Assembly: GCA_964400015.1 (NCBI GenBank)
Contig: CAYNRR010000002.1
Location: 1 to 64,000, forward strand
DNA: 64,000 nucleotides
Direction: 5' to 3'
Origin: UBA1234 sp964400015
GTDB lineage: Bacteria; Bacillota; Clostridia; TANB77; UBA1234
The notes beneath the pieces are model-generated. The model was not told the DNA's origin and searched no databases. It saw nothing but the letters and a program-made list of their open reading frames with translations. Shown here one piece after another: positions 1 to 8,347 of this stretch. Both the position numbers and the translations under genes were made by a program. How positions within the stretch are numbered: the first letter of the stretch is position 1; every line of letters starts with the position of its first letter.

Positions 1-81
1 TTTTGAGACATTTTCCTATCTGATTACTTGAGACATTATCATATATGAATGATATGCGGTGCCTCTTTCGTAATGTTTTAG

Positions 82-110
82 TTGACTTTTTTATGAAAAA
101 GAGATATCAT
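82..110 (+). promoter_or_regulatory. sigma-A type promoter of the pheST leader
   Basis: TTGACT at 82-87 and TATCAT at 105-110 are separated by 17 nt. Transcription would start near 117 and run into the T-box leader. Confidence 0.6.
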
Positions 111-116
111 TACTGT

Positions 117-396
117 AGTTTTGGTGTAGATTACATATTTAGTAGTTTATTTGACCTCTTACAGAAATAAAAAGTCATTGGCTGAGAGCTTTTTAAAGAT
201 AAACAAATAAATGAATTTCGGATGTAGGAGCCTTGCCTCGAAAGTGGCACGTGTAAAGAGCGTTAATCTTTTTTAAGTGTTAATTTTTAGTATTTTATAT
301 TTGTATTGAAAATTAGAATTTGGGTGGTACCGCGAAAAACGTAAAAATGTTTATTCGTCCCAAGCATGTGAGAAATCCCGTGCTTGGGATTTTTTA
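117..396 (+). promoter_or_regulatory. T-box riboswitch (tRNA-Phe sensing) upstream of pheST
   Basis: The T-box core TGGGTGGTACCGCG lies at 321-334. It is followed by a terminator with arms from about 359 and at 381-389 and a T-run at 390-395. Known T-boxes read uncharged tRNA through a specifier codon; TTC at 217-219, followed by a purine, fits Phe and the downstream genes. The specifier assignment is an inference because stem I was not folded. Uncharged tRNA-Phe should favour antitermination and pheST expression. Confidence 0.93.
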
Positions 397-426
397 TATC
401 TAAAGAATATGAGGGGGTTTTAGACT

Positions 427-1482
427 ATGAAGGAAAAAATAAGTGCTTTGCTTGAGGAACTTAACAATGTTTTTTCAAATGTTAAGACAATGCAAGAACT
501 TAATGATTTAAAAGTGCAGTATCAAGGTAAAAAAGGAATAATCACTGAGCTTAGTTCTGGAATAAAAGATGTTCCTAACGAAGAAAAAAAAGAATATGGT
601 ATGCTTGTAAATACTTTAAGAGTAGCATTTAATGAAGCATATGAAAAAAATAAGGTACGTTTAGAAGAGGAATTGGTTAATAAGAAATTAAAAGAAGAAA
701 CTATAGATATTTCACTTCCTTCTGTGAAAAACATGAGAGGTTCTAAGCATCCATTTAATAGAATTATTGAAGAAGTAGAAGATTTGTTTGTTTCTATGGG
801 TTATGACGTTATCGATGGACCTGAACTTGAAGATGATGAACATTGCTTCAGACTTTTAAATTATACAGTTGGGCATCCTGCAAGAGATGCACAAGATACA
901 TTTTATATAGATGAAGAATTTTTACTTCGTACACAAACTTCATCGACACAGTCTAGAGTAATGCAAGCAAATACTGAAAAAACACCAATTAGAGTTATTT
1001 GCCCAGGTAAAACATATAGAAGAGATGACGATGCAACACATTCACATCAATTTGGACAAGTTGAAGGATTAGTTATAGATAAAAATATTTCACTTGCAGA
1101 TTTAAAAGGAACTCTTGAAATTTTTGCAAAGAAATTATTAGGCGAAGATACAAAAGTTCGTTTTAGACCTAGCTATTTCCCATTCACATCACCATCTTGT
1201 GAAGTTGATGTTACTTGTTTTAAATGTGGTGGAAAAGGTTGTCCTTTGTGCAAGAAGACTGGTTGGATAGAACTTCTTGGAGCAGGTATGGTTCATCCTA
1301 ATGTTTTAAGAATGGGTGGATACGATCCAGATGAATTTACAGGTTTTGCATTTGGAACAGGTCTTGACAGACTTGCTATGTTTAAATATGCAATCCCAGA
1401 TATAAGATATATGTACGGAAATGATATCAGATTCTTAAGACAATTCGATAGAAAGGATGAAGAATATGAAATTAAGTATTAA
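427..1482 (+). CDS. pheS: phenylalanine--tRNA ligase alpha subunit
   Basis: The 351-residue product matches the bacterial PheRS alpha length. It forms the alpha2beta2 enzyme that charges tRNA-Phe in the cytoplasm. The N-terminal ~90 residues are a charged coiled coil. The class II core follows, with motif 2 around KTYRRDDDATHSHQFGQVEG and motif 3 GFAFGTGLDRLAM near the C-terminus. A GGGAG-like site precedes the ATG. The gene sits directly behind the T-box and its 3' end overlaps pheT, so the subunits are probably translationally coupled. Confidence 0.98.
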   Translation: MKEKISALLEELNNVFSNVKTMQELNDLKVQYQGKKGIITELSSGIKDVPNEEKKEYGMLVNTLRVAFNEAYEKNKVRLEEELVNKKLKEETIDISLPSVKNMRGSKHPFNRIIEEVEDLFVSMGYDVIDGPELEDDEHCFRLLNYTVGHPARDAQDTFYIDEEFLLRTQTSSTQSRVMQANTEKTPIRVICPGKTYRRDDDATHSHQFGQVEGLVIDKNISLADLKGTLEIFAKKLLGEDTKVRFRPSYFPFTSPSCEVDVTCFKCGGKGCPLCKKTGWIELLGAGMVHPNVLRMGGYDPDEFTGFAFGTGLDRLAMFKYAIPDIRYMYGNDIRFLRQFDRKDEEYEIKY

Positions 1483-3832
1483 ATTTTTAAAAGATTATAT
1501 AGATGTACCTGTTGATGCTGTTACACTTGGAGAAGCTATGACTAATATAGGAAATGAATATGATAGTGCAGGACCTTTGCTTAATGTTAGTGGACTAACT
1601 ATCGGAAAAATACTTGAATGTAAAGATCATCCTAATTCAGATCATTTACATCTATGCAAAGTTGATGTTGGTACAGAAGTTTTAGATATAGTGTGTGGTG
1701 CTCCTAATGCACGTGAAGGCATTAAAGTTATAGTAGCATTAGTAGGTGCTACACTACCTGGTGGAACTATTAAAAAAGGAAAAATTAGAGGCGAAGAATC
1801 TTATGGAATGCTTTGTAGCGTGGAAGAGCTTGGTCTTGAACATAAATATTTGAAACCTGAAGATGTAGAAGGTATTGCTGAGCTTGGAGAAGATGCTGTT
1901 GTTGGAGAAGATCCGATTAAATATTTGGAACTTGATGACGAAGTTGTAGATTTTGAATTAACAGCCAACAGAGGAGATTTACTAAGTATTTTAGGTATGG
2001 CGTATGAAGTTGGTGCTTTATACAATTTGCCTATAAAAGACATTGATTTAACTCACAAAAATACTTCTGAAGACTTTGAAAAAGAATTTAATTTAAAAGT
2101 TCAAACAGAAAATTGTACATTATTCTATGCTAAAAAGGTAGAAAGTGTTGTTATAAAAGAAAGCCCAACTTGGTTGAAAAACAGACTTATTGCATCTGGA
2201 ATTAGACCTATAAATAACGTTGTAGATATAAGTAATTACGTTATGTTGGAAGTTGGCCAACCACTTCACTTCTATGATGCAGACAGACTAGGCGATACTT
2301 TAGTAGTTAGAATGGCTAATAAGGGTGAAAAACTTACAACACTTGACGAGCAAGAAAGAGAATTGTCTGAAAATGATATCGTAATTGCAGATAAAGAAAA
2401 AGCAATTGGTCTTGCAGGTGTTATGGGTGGCTTATCTACAGAAGTTGAAGATGACACTAAAAATATTGTAATTGAAGCGGCAATATTTAATCCTGTAAAA
2501 GTAAGATTGACTTCAAAGAAAATATTAAGAAGTGAAGCAAGTAATAGATTTGAAAAAGGTTTAGATCCTAAGAAAACTTTAATGGCAATTGAAAGAAGCT
2601 GTAACTTACTTGAAAAATATGCTGATGCGACTGTAGTAGGTGGTATGGCAGTGTATGATAAAGCAGAAAAAGAAGATAGAATAATAGAGTTAACATATAC
2701 TAAAGTAAGAGATGTACTTGGAATAGATATTCCAAACGAAAAAATATTGGATATTTTAAAAAGACTAAGACTTGATGTAAAAGAAGATGGAGCTAAATTA
2801 ACAGTAAACGTTCCATCAAGAAGATTAGATTTACAAATCAAAGAAGATATAATTCATGACATAGGTCGTTATTATGGAATGGATAACATTCAAGGAAAAA
2901 GAATGATATTACCAGTTATTCCAGGTCACTATGATAAATTTAAAAGAGCTGCTAGAAACAAGATGGTAGAGTTGGGATTAAATGAAACATTAAGTTATGC
3001 GTTAATCCCAGAAGCAGAAGTTCAAAAATATTCTACACTTGATTTTGAAACAGTAAAAATACTAGATCCAATGACAGAAGAAAGAAATGCTTTACGTAAT
3101 AGTTTGGTTCCATCATTAAAAATGGTATATGAATATAATAAAGCAAGAAATGAAAAAGATATTTCAATATTTGAAATCGGCAAGAGTTTTCATAAAATAA
3201 ACGGAGCATATGGCGAACATTTATCAATTGCTGCTTTGATGACAGGTGTATATACAGTTGGATTAGAAAAGAAGACAGTAGATTTTTATGTTATAAAAGG
3301 AGTAATGGAGGAATTGCTAGATCATCTTGGATTTGCAGGAAAATATACTTTAGAAGTAAATGATTTGCCAAAAGAATTACATCCAGGTCAAGCTGCAAGC
3401 ATAATGATAGAAAACGAAAAAATAGGTGTTATAGGAAAAATTCATCCGAATATATCACCAAAAGAAAACATCTATGTAATGGAAATAAACTTAGAAAAAT
3501 TATCACAATCAAAACATGAGGGAATGAAATACAAAGAAATATCTAAGTTCCCTAATGTAGCAAAAGATGTTGCGTTTATTGTAGATAAGGAAACACGTTC
3601 GGAAGAACTTGAAAAAGTTATTAAAAAAGTTGCTGGTAAAAAACTAATATCATTAAAAGTATTTGACGTTTATACAGGTGCTAATTTAGGAGAAAACAAG
3701 AAATCAATAGCATATACATTGACATTTAATGATCCTGAAAAAACATTGAGTGATGAAGAAGTACTAGCAGTATTTAACAAAGTAATTGACAAAGTTACAA
3801 AAGAATGTAATGCAACAGTAAGAGATTCGTAA
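1466..3832 (+). CDS. pheT: phenylalanine--tRNA ligase beta subunit
   Basis: The product is about 788 residues. It carries an N-terminal tRNA-binding EMAP-like domain (about residues 40-150), the B3/B4 editing region, the B5 domain and a C-terminal anticodon-binding FDX-ACB domain (last ~90 residues, starting near YKEISKFPNVAKDVAF). The ATG at 1466 is preferred over the in-frame ATG at 1457 because AAAGG at 1452-1456 directly abuts the earlier codon and is correctly spaced for the later one. The gene overlaps pheS by 17 bp. Confidence 0.97.
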   Translation: MKLSIKFLKDYIDVPVDAVTLGEAMTNIGNEYDSAGPLLNVSGLTIGKILECKDHPNSDHLHLCKVDVGTEVLDIVCGAPNAREGIKVIVALVGATLPGGTIKKGKIRGEESYGMLCSVEELGLEHKYLKPEDVEGIAELGEDAVVGEDPIKYLELDDEVVDFELTANRGDLLSILGMAYEVGALYNLPIKDIDLTHKNTSEDFEKEFNLKVQTENCTLFYAKKVESVVIKESPTWLKNRLIASGIRPINNVVDISNYVMLEVGQPLHFYDADRLGDTLVVRMANKGEKLTTLDEQERELSENDIVIADKEKAIGLAGVMGGLSTEVEDDTKNIVIEAAIFNPVKVRLTSKKILRSEASNRFEKGLDPKKTLMAIERSCNLLEKYADATVVGGMAVYDKAEKEDRIIELTYTKVRDVLGIDIPNEKILDILKRLRLDVKEDGAKLTVNVPSRRLDLQIKEDIIHDIGRYYGMDNIQGKRMILPVIPGHYDKFKRAARNKMVELGLNETLSYALIPEAEVQKYSTLDFETVKILDPMTEERNALRNSLVPSLKMVYEYNKARNEKDISIFEIGKSFHKINGAYGEHLSIAALMTGVYTVGLEKKTVDFYVIKGVMEELLDHLGFAGKYTLEVNDLPKELHPGQAASIMIENEKIGVIGKIHPNISPKENIYVMEINLEKLSQSKHEGMKYKEISKFPNVAKDVAFIVDKETRSEELEKVIKKVAGKKLISLKVFDVYTGANLGENKKSIAYTLTFNDPEKTLSDEEVLAVFNKVIDKVTKECNATVRDS

Positions 3833-3841
3833 ATGAAAAAT

Positions 3842-3880
3842 AAAATCCACTATACAAAAAGTATAGTGGATTTTGTAATT
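3842..3880. terminator. bidirectional terminator between pheT and the DUF3592 gene
   Basis: A perfect 14-bp stem (AAAATCCACTATAC at 3842-3855 with its complement at 3861-3874) has a 5-nt A loop and flanking A/T runs. It can end transcription of both convergent genes. Confidence 0.85.
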
Positions 3881-4258
3881 TTAATGTATAGTTGATATTA
3901 GTGGTACAAGAATTGAAAGAACGAAAAACGCTCCCATAATAATTAGAATATATCCACCGTAAGCTATTGATTTACCTCTGAAATTTCCTGGACAGGCAGG
4001 ATCATAATAAATTTTCACTTTTTTCCCAACATACATAGATGAACTATATTCATTTAATTCACCAGTATAATGTTCACCATCAACTACAAATTCGACATCA
4101 ACAACATGCTCCACAGAATCTCTAGAACCATAGGTTCTAATATTTGTAATTGTTGCTTCTGCAACTAAAGAATTTTTTATAAATTCGGAATTCTTTTTTT
4201 GAACATATACTCCACCTATTAACATAGCTATGCCTATAATTAAAAATAATATCACCAA
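3881..4258 (-). CDS. DUF3592-family membrane protein
   Basis: The 125-residue protein has an N-terminal membrane helix (residues ~2-18), a small soluble beta domain and a second helix near residues 98-120. The central VVDVEFVVDGEHYTGEL followed by VKIYYDPACPGNFRG matches the DUF3592 fold, whose function is unknown. Start codon TTG (4258) or GTG (4255) is possible; the GGGGG ribosome site is better spaced for GTG. It lies alone between convergent and divergent neighbours. Confidence 0.75.
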   Translation of the reverse strand: MVILFLIIGIAMLIGGVYVQKKNSEFIKNSLVAEATITNIRTYGSRDSVEHVVDVEFVVDGEHYTGELNEYSSSMYVGKKVKIYYDPACPGNFRGKSIAYGGYILIIMGAFFVLSILVPLISTIH

Positions 4259-4403
4259 AATTCCCCCTTAAAAAATATCATCATGTATAATTCTATTAGA
4301 AACCAAAATAAAATTCAACAATTTAAAACAAATTTAGAACTTTTTTGAAATTTCTAGGTCTAACTATGTAGAAACAAAACTAAATATTTTAGGAGGTGCT
4401 CTT

Positions 4404-6137
4404 ATGGAGAAAAATAAAAAAATATTAGTAGGTATGGTCGCAGTATTGACAGTAGTGGCTGTAGTTTGCGTAAGCGTAATAGCTATTTTTAGGCATGATG
4501 AAGAAAAGTTTACAGCAAGAAAAATAGACGACTGGAAATATAACGGAGAAGCGAAAGGCGGAAAATATAGAAACGTTTTGAATTCTAGTATAAAAGGTGG
4601 AAATATGGCAATGACAGCTGAGAGTGCTGCAGATTCAACTTTGGGATTTTCTGTAGGTGGAGCAAAAGATATTGAAAATTTTAGAGAAAATATAGAAAAT
4701 GGTTATTTCCCTATTTTTACAGATATCACTTATAATGGATTGTTTTATGATTATATGTTTGACACAGGCATCGCTGAAAACACAGGCGATTTATTTTCTC
4801 CATCTTATTCTACTGCAATTTCAAAAGATCCTTTTTCAAATAAAGAAGAATATTATATGACAGTTGGGCTTAATTCTAATATAAAAGAAAGTGATTTTAA
4901 AAGAAAAAAATTAAATATAGTTGTAATGCTAGATATATCTGGTTCGATGAGTTCTAGTTTGAATGATTATTATTATGATGATCCATTTAATAAAAATGAA
5001 GAAGTTAAGTCAAAGATGTTGGCTGCGAGTGAGTCTGTAAATATTTTATTGGATCAATTAAATGATGATGATAGATTTGGAATGGTTCTTTTTAGCACTG
5101 ATGCATATTTAGCAAAAGAACTTAACTTAATTGGAGTAACTGATATCGAAAAAATAAAAAATCACATCTTAGAAATTGAAGCTTCGGGAGGTACTAATTT
5201 TGAAGCTGGTTATAAAAAATCAACCAAACTATTTGAAGATATAAAAGACGTTGATAGCGATGAATACGAAAATAGAATAATTGTAATTACAGACGCTATG
5301 CCTAATTATGGCATGACTAATGAAGAAGATTTACTTGGTCTAGTTAATAAAAATTCGGAAAATAAAATATATACAACTTTCATTGGTGTAGGTGTAGACT
5401 TTAATACTAAGCTAATAGAAACAATATCTGATGTTAAGGGTACTAACTATTATTCTGTACATACAGTAGAAGAATTTAAAAGTCGTATGGGAGAACAATT
5501 CGACTATATGGTAACACCACTTGTTTTTGATTTAAAATTAGATGTTGAATCTGAAGACTATGTAATCGAAGCTATATATGGTACAGATAATGCTAACAAA
5601 GAAACAGGAAATATCATGAATGTAAATACATTATTCCCTTCAAAATCAGTTGATGGAGAAGTAAAAGGTGGAGTAGTTCTTTTGAAATTGAAAAAGACAA
5701 GTGAAAATTCTGACGGAACATTAAAAATAAATGTATCATATAAAGATAGAAATGGCGAAAAACATTCTAATTATCAAGAAGTAAAATTCGTTGACGGTGG
5801 CGAGGAAACTTATGATAATACCGGAATAAGAAAAGCTATTGTTTTAACAAGATATGTGAATTTGATGAAAGATTGGATATTGTATGAAAGAACAGAAGAA
5901 CCTAGATTTTTAATAATTCCTGACTATGGAATATTTGATTATGAATCTAAGTGCATAGAACTTTTTGAAATACCTTTGGGAGAACTTGAAAGAGCATCAG
6001 TTAAATTGACAGTTAGTGATGAATACAAAAAAATATTAAATTCTTTTAAAACATATATGTTGGCTGAAATTGATGAACTTGGTGATGAAAATATGAACCA
6101 AGAAATTAAGATAATAGAAAAATTGTTAGAAGTATAA
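4404..6137 (+). CDS. membrane-anchored von Willebrand factor A domain protein
   Basis: The 577-residue protein has an N-terminal anchor helix (residues ~7-28) and an extracytoplasmic body. The VWA domain (about residues 170-360) carries the metal-binding MIDAS motif DISGSMS, a downstream TNFE threonine and ITDAMPN. Such proteins bind ligands or assemble surface complexes through a divalent metal. AGGAGGT at 4391-4397 precedes the ATG. The gene is monocistronic and closed by a strong terminator. The ligand is not predictable. Confidence 0.85.
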   Translation: MEKNKKILVGMVAVLTVVAVVCVSVIAIFRHDEEKFTARKIDDWKYNGEAKGGKYRNVLNSSIKGGNMAMTAESAADSTLGFSVGGAKDIENFRENIENGYFPIFTDITYNGLFYDYMFDTGIAENTGDLFSPSYSTAISKDPFSNKEEYYMTVGLNSNIKESDFKRKKLNIVVMLDISGSMSSSLNDYYYDDPFNKNEEVKSKMLAASESVNILLDQLNDDDRFGMVLFSTDAYLAKELNLIGVTDIEKIKNHILEIEASGGTNFEAGYKKSTKLFEDIKDVDSDEYENRIIVITDAMPNYGMTNEEDLLGLVNKNSENKIYTTFIGVGVDFNTKLIETISDVKGTNYYSVHTVEEFKSRMGEQFDYMVTPLVFDLKLDVESEDYVIEAIYGTDNANKETGNIMNVNTLFPSKSVDGEVKGGVVLLKLKKTSENSDGTLKINVSYKDRNGEKHSNYQEVKFVDGGEETYDNTGIRKAIVLTRYVNLMKDWILYERTEEPRFLIIPDYGIFDYESKCIELFEIPLGELERASVKLTVSDEYKKILNSFKTYMLAEIDELGDENMNQEIKIIEKLLEV

Positions 6138-6144
6138 TGAAAAA

Positions 6145-6180
6145 AATCTCTCTCCATCTAAATTGGATGGAGAGAGATTA
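6145..6180. terminator. terminator after the VWA gene
   Basis: A ~14-bp stem pairs AATCTCTCTCCATC with its complement around a short A/T loop. It is placed between convergent genes and ends at the stop region of the - strand gene. Confidence 0.75.
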
Positions 6181-6654
6181 AGTGAGTTTAATTAAATTTA
6201 ATATGCGACTCAAGAAAGTCTGCTTAGTCGATGGTTTATAATCTTTGATAAACTTTTCGATATGCTCATAGGCAAATAAAATGCGATGATCTTCTGCAGA
6301 TAGCGAATAGTGTGCTGGGAGTTGACAAAGGCTTGCCTTGGTGTACATCTCGGTGAGACTTTCAACACTACCGTTTATACATATTCCAAAGTCTTTATCA
6401 AATGGGACAGAAGGGAATTCTCCAACTTTGGTTTCAATAAAACGTAAGTTGCCACATTTGGAAATATAACCCCATACTACATAATCACTACCATCTGAAT
6501 AATTGTAGAACAGTAATTCTTCACCTGGTGCAAATACATAGTCTTTTCTAATTTTCGTTAATACCTGATAAACTTTTAAAGCTTCTTGCCGAAATTGCTG
6601 ATGCTCAGTCTTCGTGATACATTCTTCATCGACGTGTTTCCTAGAACATTTCAT
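6178..6654 (-). CDS. hypothetical protein, composition unlike neighbours
   Basis: The protein has 158 residues, no recognised domain and no membrane segment. It begins Cys/His rich (MKCSRKHVDEEC). The ATG at 6654 is chosen because AAGGAG lies 8 nt upstream; the GTG at 6663 falls inside that site. Codon use is less AT-biased than in neighbours and it contains one in-frame CGG (FRQEA), rare in this window, so recent transfer is plausible. No function is assigned. Confidence 0.6.
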   Translation of the reverse strand: MKCSRKHVDEECITKTEHQQFRQEALKVYQVLTKIRKDYVFAPGEELLFYNYSDGSDYVVWGYISKCGNLRFIETKVGEFPSVPFDKDFGICINGSVESLTEMYTKASLCQLPAHYSLSAEDHRILFAYEHIEKFIKDYKPSTKQTFLSRILNLIKLT

Positions 6655-6760
6655 TTTAATCACTCCTTAAAATTATTTTAGGAAACTATTGATAATATAT
6701 CTATGTTACAAAAATTCTATCATTATTTTTGAAATTTGCCAATAATTATATTATATTTAA

Positions 6761-6789
6761 TTGACACACTTTAATTTTAATTATATACT
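6761..6789 (+). promoter_or_regulatory. promoter of the M20 peptidase leader
   Basis: TTGACA at 6761-6766 and TATACT at 6784-6789 have 17-nt spacing, predicting a start near 6796, just ahead of the leader peptide. Confidence 0.7.
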
Positions 6790-6812
6790 TGCCTTATATT
6801 AAGGGGGCAAAT

Positions 6813-6911
6813 ATGATGGCTAATGCTTTAAAATGTAAATTAAATAATAGACATCATGCATGGATGAACGGCATCGTCCATGTTTATTTGTCGTTCTCAA
6901 ATATTGATTAA
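6813..6911 (+). CDS. 32-residue leader peptide of an attenuator
   Basis: AAGGGGG at 6801-6807 precedes ATG 6813. The peptide contains adjacent His codons and Trp (NNRHHAWMN). The His/Trp codons (6852-6863) sit beside an RNA segment that can form competing hairpins ahead of the terminator at 6947. Position and structure suggest a regulatory peptide whose translation rate controls the downstream peptidase; the sensed amino acid is unknown. Confidence 0.5.
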   Translation: MMANALKCKLNNRHHAWMNGIVHVYLSFSNID

Positions 6912-6989
6912 AAAATATCTTAATCAAGTAAAGAATGAGTGAATTTAGCATGTACGATAGTATTTAACGTCGTACATGCTTTTTTTATT
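6858..6989 (+). promoter_or_regulatory. transcription attenuator of the M20 peptidase gene
   Basis: The terminator stem is AGCATGTACGA (6947-6957) with TCGTACATGCT (6970-6980) plus a T-run. Segment ATCGTCCATGTT (6873-6884) matches the terminator 3' arm at 10 of 12 positions, so it could pair with the 5' arm as an antiterminator. That segment also pairs with CATGGA at 6859-6864 inside the leader peptide. This is the four-segment layout of amino-acid attenuators, inferred by eye. A further stem lies at 6904-6927. Confidence 0.6.
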
Positions 6990-7008
6990 TTAAAAAGGAG
7001 GGGTTTTT

Positions 7009-8037
7009 ATGAGTTATGAAATTTTAAAAAAACTTGTGGAATTTGACACAATAAAAGACCGAGAAAACGAAAAACTTTTTGAATTTGTTGAGGAATACTT
7101 ACAGTCATATGGTTTTAAAACATTGAAAAAAGGTAAGAATTTAGTAATGAGTATTGGCGATGATAGCAAGCTTGGGTTTTTAGGCCACGTAGATACAGTT
7201 GAATTTATTAACGGTTGGGATTCAAAGCCACATGAGTTTGTGATAAAAAATGATGAACTTTATGGCTTAGGAGTTTGTGACATGAAAGGTGGAATTGCCG
7301 CAATGCTAGATGCAATTGCAACTATTGATTTTTCAAAACTGAAATACGGAATGAAATTATATTTGACTTATGATGAAGAAATAGGCTTTTCGGGAACGAA
7401 TGATTTAATTAGAGAAAAGGAAGAATTTCCTGAGTGTATGATTTTTGGCGAGCCGACTGATAATAAAATATTGATCGGAAGTAAAGGATTACTAGCTTAT
7501 GAATGTGATTTTAAGGGAATAAAAGTACATTCAAGTACTCCAGATAAAGGCAAAAGTGCGACTTTAAATGCAGTAAAATTTGTTTATGAAATAAATGAAT
7601 TTTATGAGAAAAAAATCAAGCCACTAGAAGAGCCAGCTTTTGATATTCCATATACGACTATGAATGTTGGAACAATAAATGGTGGAAGTGCAATGAATTC
7701 AGTTGCGGCCGATTGCAAAGTAACTTTTGATTTTCGTTTAGTAGCAAAAGAACACATAAATTTAATTATGGATAAATTTAATGAATTAGCATCAAAATAT
7801 GATTGTAATGCTAAAGTGTACGAAAACATAAGTCCTTTCTTGAATAAAATTGATTTTGTTGAAAAATTAGAATGTGCCAATTTTATCACGGAAGCTAGTT
7901 TGATTGATACTAAATATAAGATGATATTAGGAACTGGACCTGTAACAGCACATGAAGTTAATGAACATATAACAAAAGAAAGCTATCAAAATTTAGTAAA
8001 TCAGTATAAAAAAATTATTGAGAAGTTTTGCTTATAA
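7009..8037 (+). CDS. M20-family metallopeptidase / deacylase
   Basis: The 342-residue cytosolic hydrolase has the M20 (ArgE/DapE/PepT-like) di-metal ligands in order: GHVDTV (~residue 62), VCDMKGG (~93), DEEIG (~125), FGEPTD (~150) and a late TAHEVNEH His (~310). A dimerisation insert lies between about 165 and 270. AAAAAGGAGG precedes the ATG. Substrate cannot be told from sequence; the attenuated leader suggests control by amino-acid supply and a dipeptide or acyl-amino-acid substrate. Confidence 0.85.
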   Translation: MSYEILKKLVEFDTIKDRENEKLFEFVEEYLQSYGFKTLKKGKNLVMSIGDDSKLGFLGHVDTVEFINGWDSKPHEFVIKNDELYGLGVCDMKGGIAAMLDAIATIDFSKLKYGMKLYLTYDEEIGFSGTNDLIREKEEFPECMIFGEPTDNKILIGSKGLLAYECDFKGIKVHSSTPDKGKSATLNAVKFVYEINEFYEKKIKPLEEPAFDIPYTTMNVGTINGGSAMNSVAADCKVTFDFRLVAKEHINLIMDKFNELASKYDCNAKVYENISPFLNKIDFVEKLECANFITEASLIDTKYKMILGTGPVTAHEVNEHITKESYQNLVNQYKKIIEKFCL

Positions 8038-8046
8038 TTAAAACAT

Positions 8047-8075
8047 TTGACAAAATATGTTTAGCACGATATACT
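8047..8075 (+). promoter_or_regulatory. promoter of the cysteine synthase leader
   Basis: TTGACA at 8047-8052 and TATACT at 8070-8075 have 17-nt spacing. This gives the downstream synthase its own transcription unit. Confidence 0.7.
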
Positions 8076-8108
8076 TAGGTTACATAAAAAATAAAAGGAG
8101 TAAAGATT

Positions 8109-8153
8109 ATGATTAAAAAATATAATTCTATTAACTGTTGTTGTACGAAGTAG
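8109..8153 (+). CDS. cysteine leader peptide MIKKYNSINCCCTK
   Basis: The 14-codon frame has GGAG 8 nt upstream of its ATG. Three consecutive Cys codons (8136-8144) end two codons before the stop. It lies between a promoter and a terminator and precedes a cysteine synthase gene, the classic setting for ribosome-mediated attenuation by cysteine (charged tRNA-Cys). It is far too short for chance support from length alone; the CCC run and context carry the call. Confidence 0.8.
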   Translation: MIKKYNSINCCCTK

Positions 8154-8168
8154 CACTGGTACCATCGC

Positions 8169-8262
8169 TGTAGGTATGAGTGCTGATTCTCGTACCTACA
8201 ATAGAAGTATATTTATAAAATATATGAGCTATGTAGGTTGTTTTCACTACATAGCTTTTTTA
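8169..8262 (+). promoter_or_regulatory. cysteine-responsive attenuator before cysK-like gene
   Basis: Hairpin 1:2 pairs TGTAGGTA (8169-8176) with TACCTACA (8193-8200). The terminator pairs AGCTATGTAG (8227-8236) with CTACATAGCT (8247-8256) plus a T-run. ACCTACA (8194-8200) can instead pair with TGTAGGT (8232-8238), which destroys the terminator. Stalling at the Cys codons should set the choice. An extra pairing AGCACT (8152-8157) with AGTGCT near 8180 may act as a relay. Confidence 0.75.
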
Positions 8263-8347
8263 TTGTTTAATAAGGGATAAAAGAGGCAATAAATTATTGT
8301 ATGAATATACTTATATTAAAATATTATTTTGTTTTGGAGGTTTTTGT

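Noticed and set aside
1..50. TTGAGACATT occurs twice and resembles the inner arm of the palindromic elements.
   Set aside because: Only about 8-10 bases match and no inverted partner or GGGACGTCC core is present; too weak to call a fourth copy.
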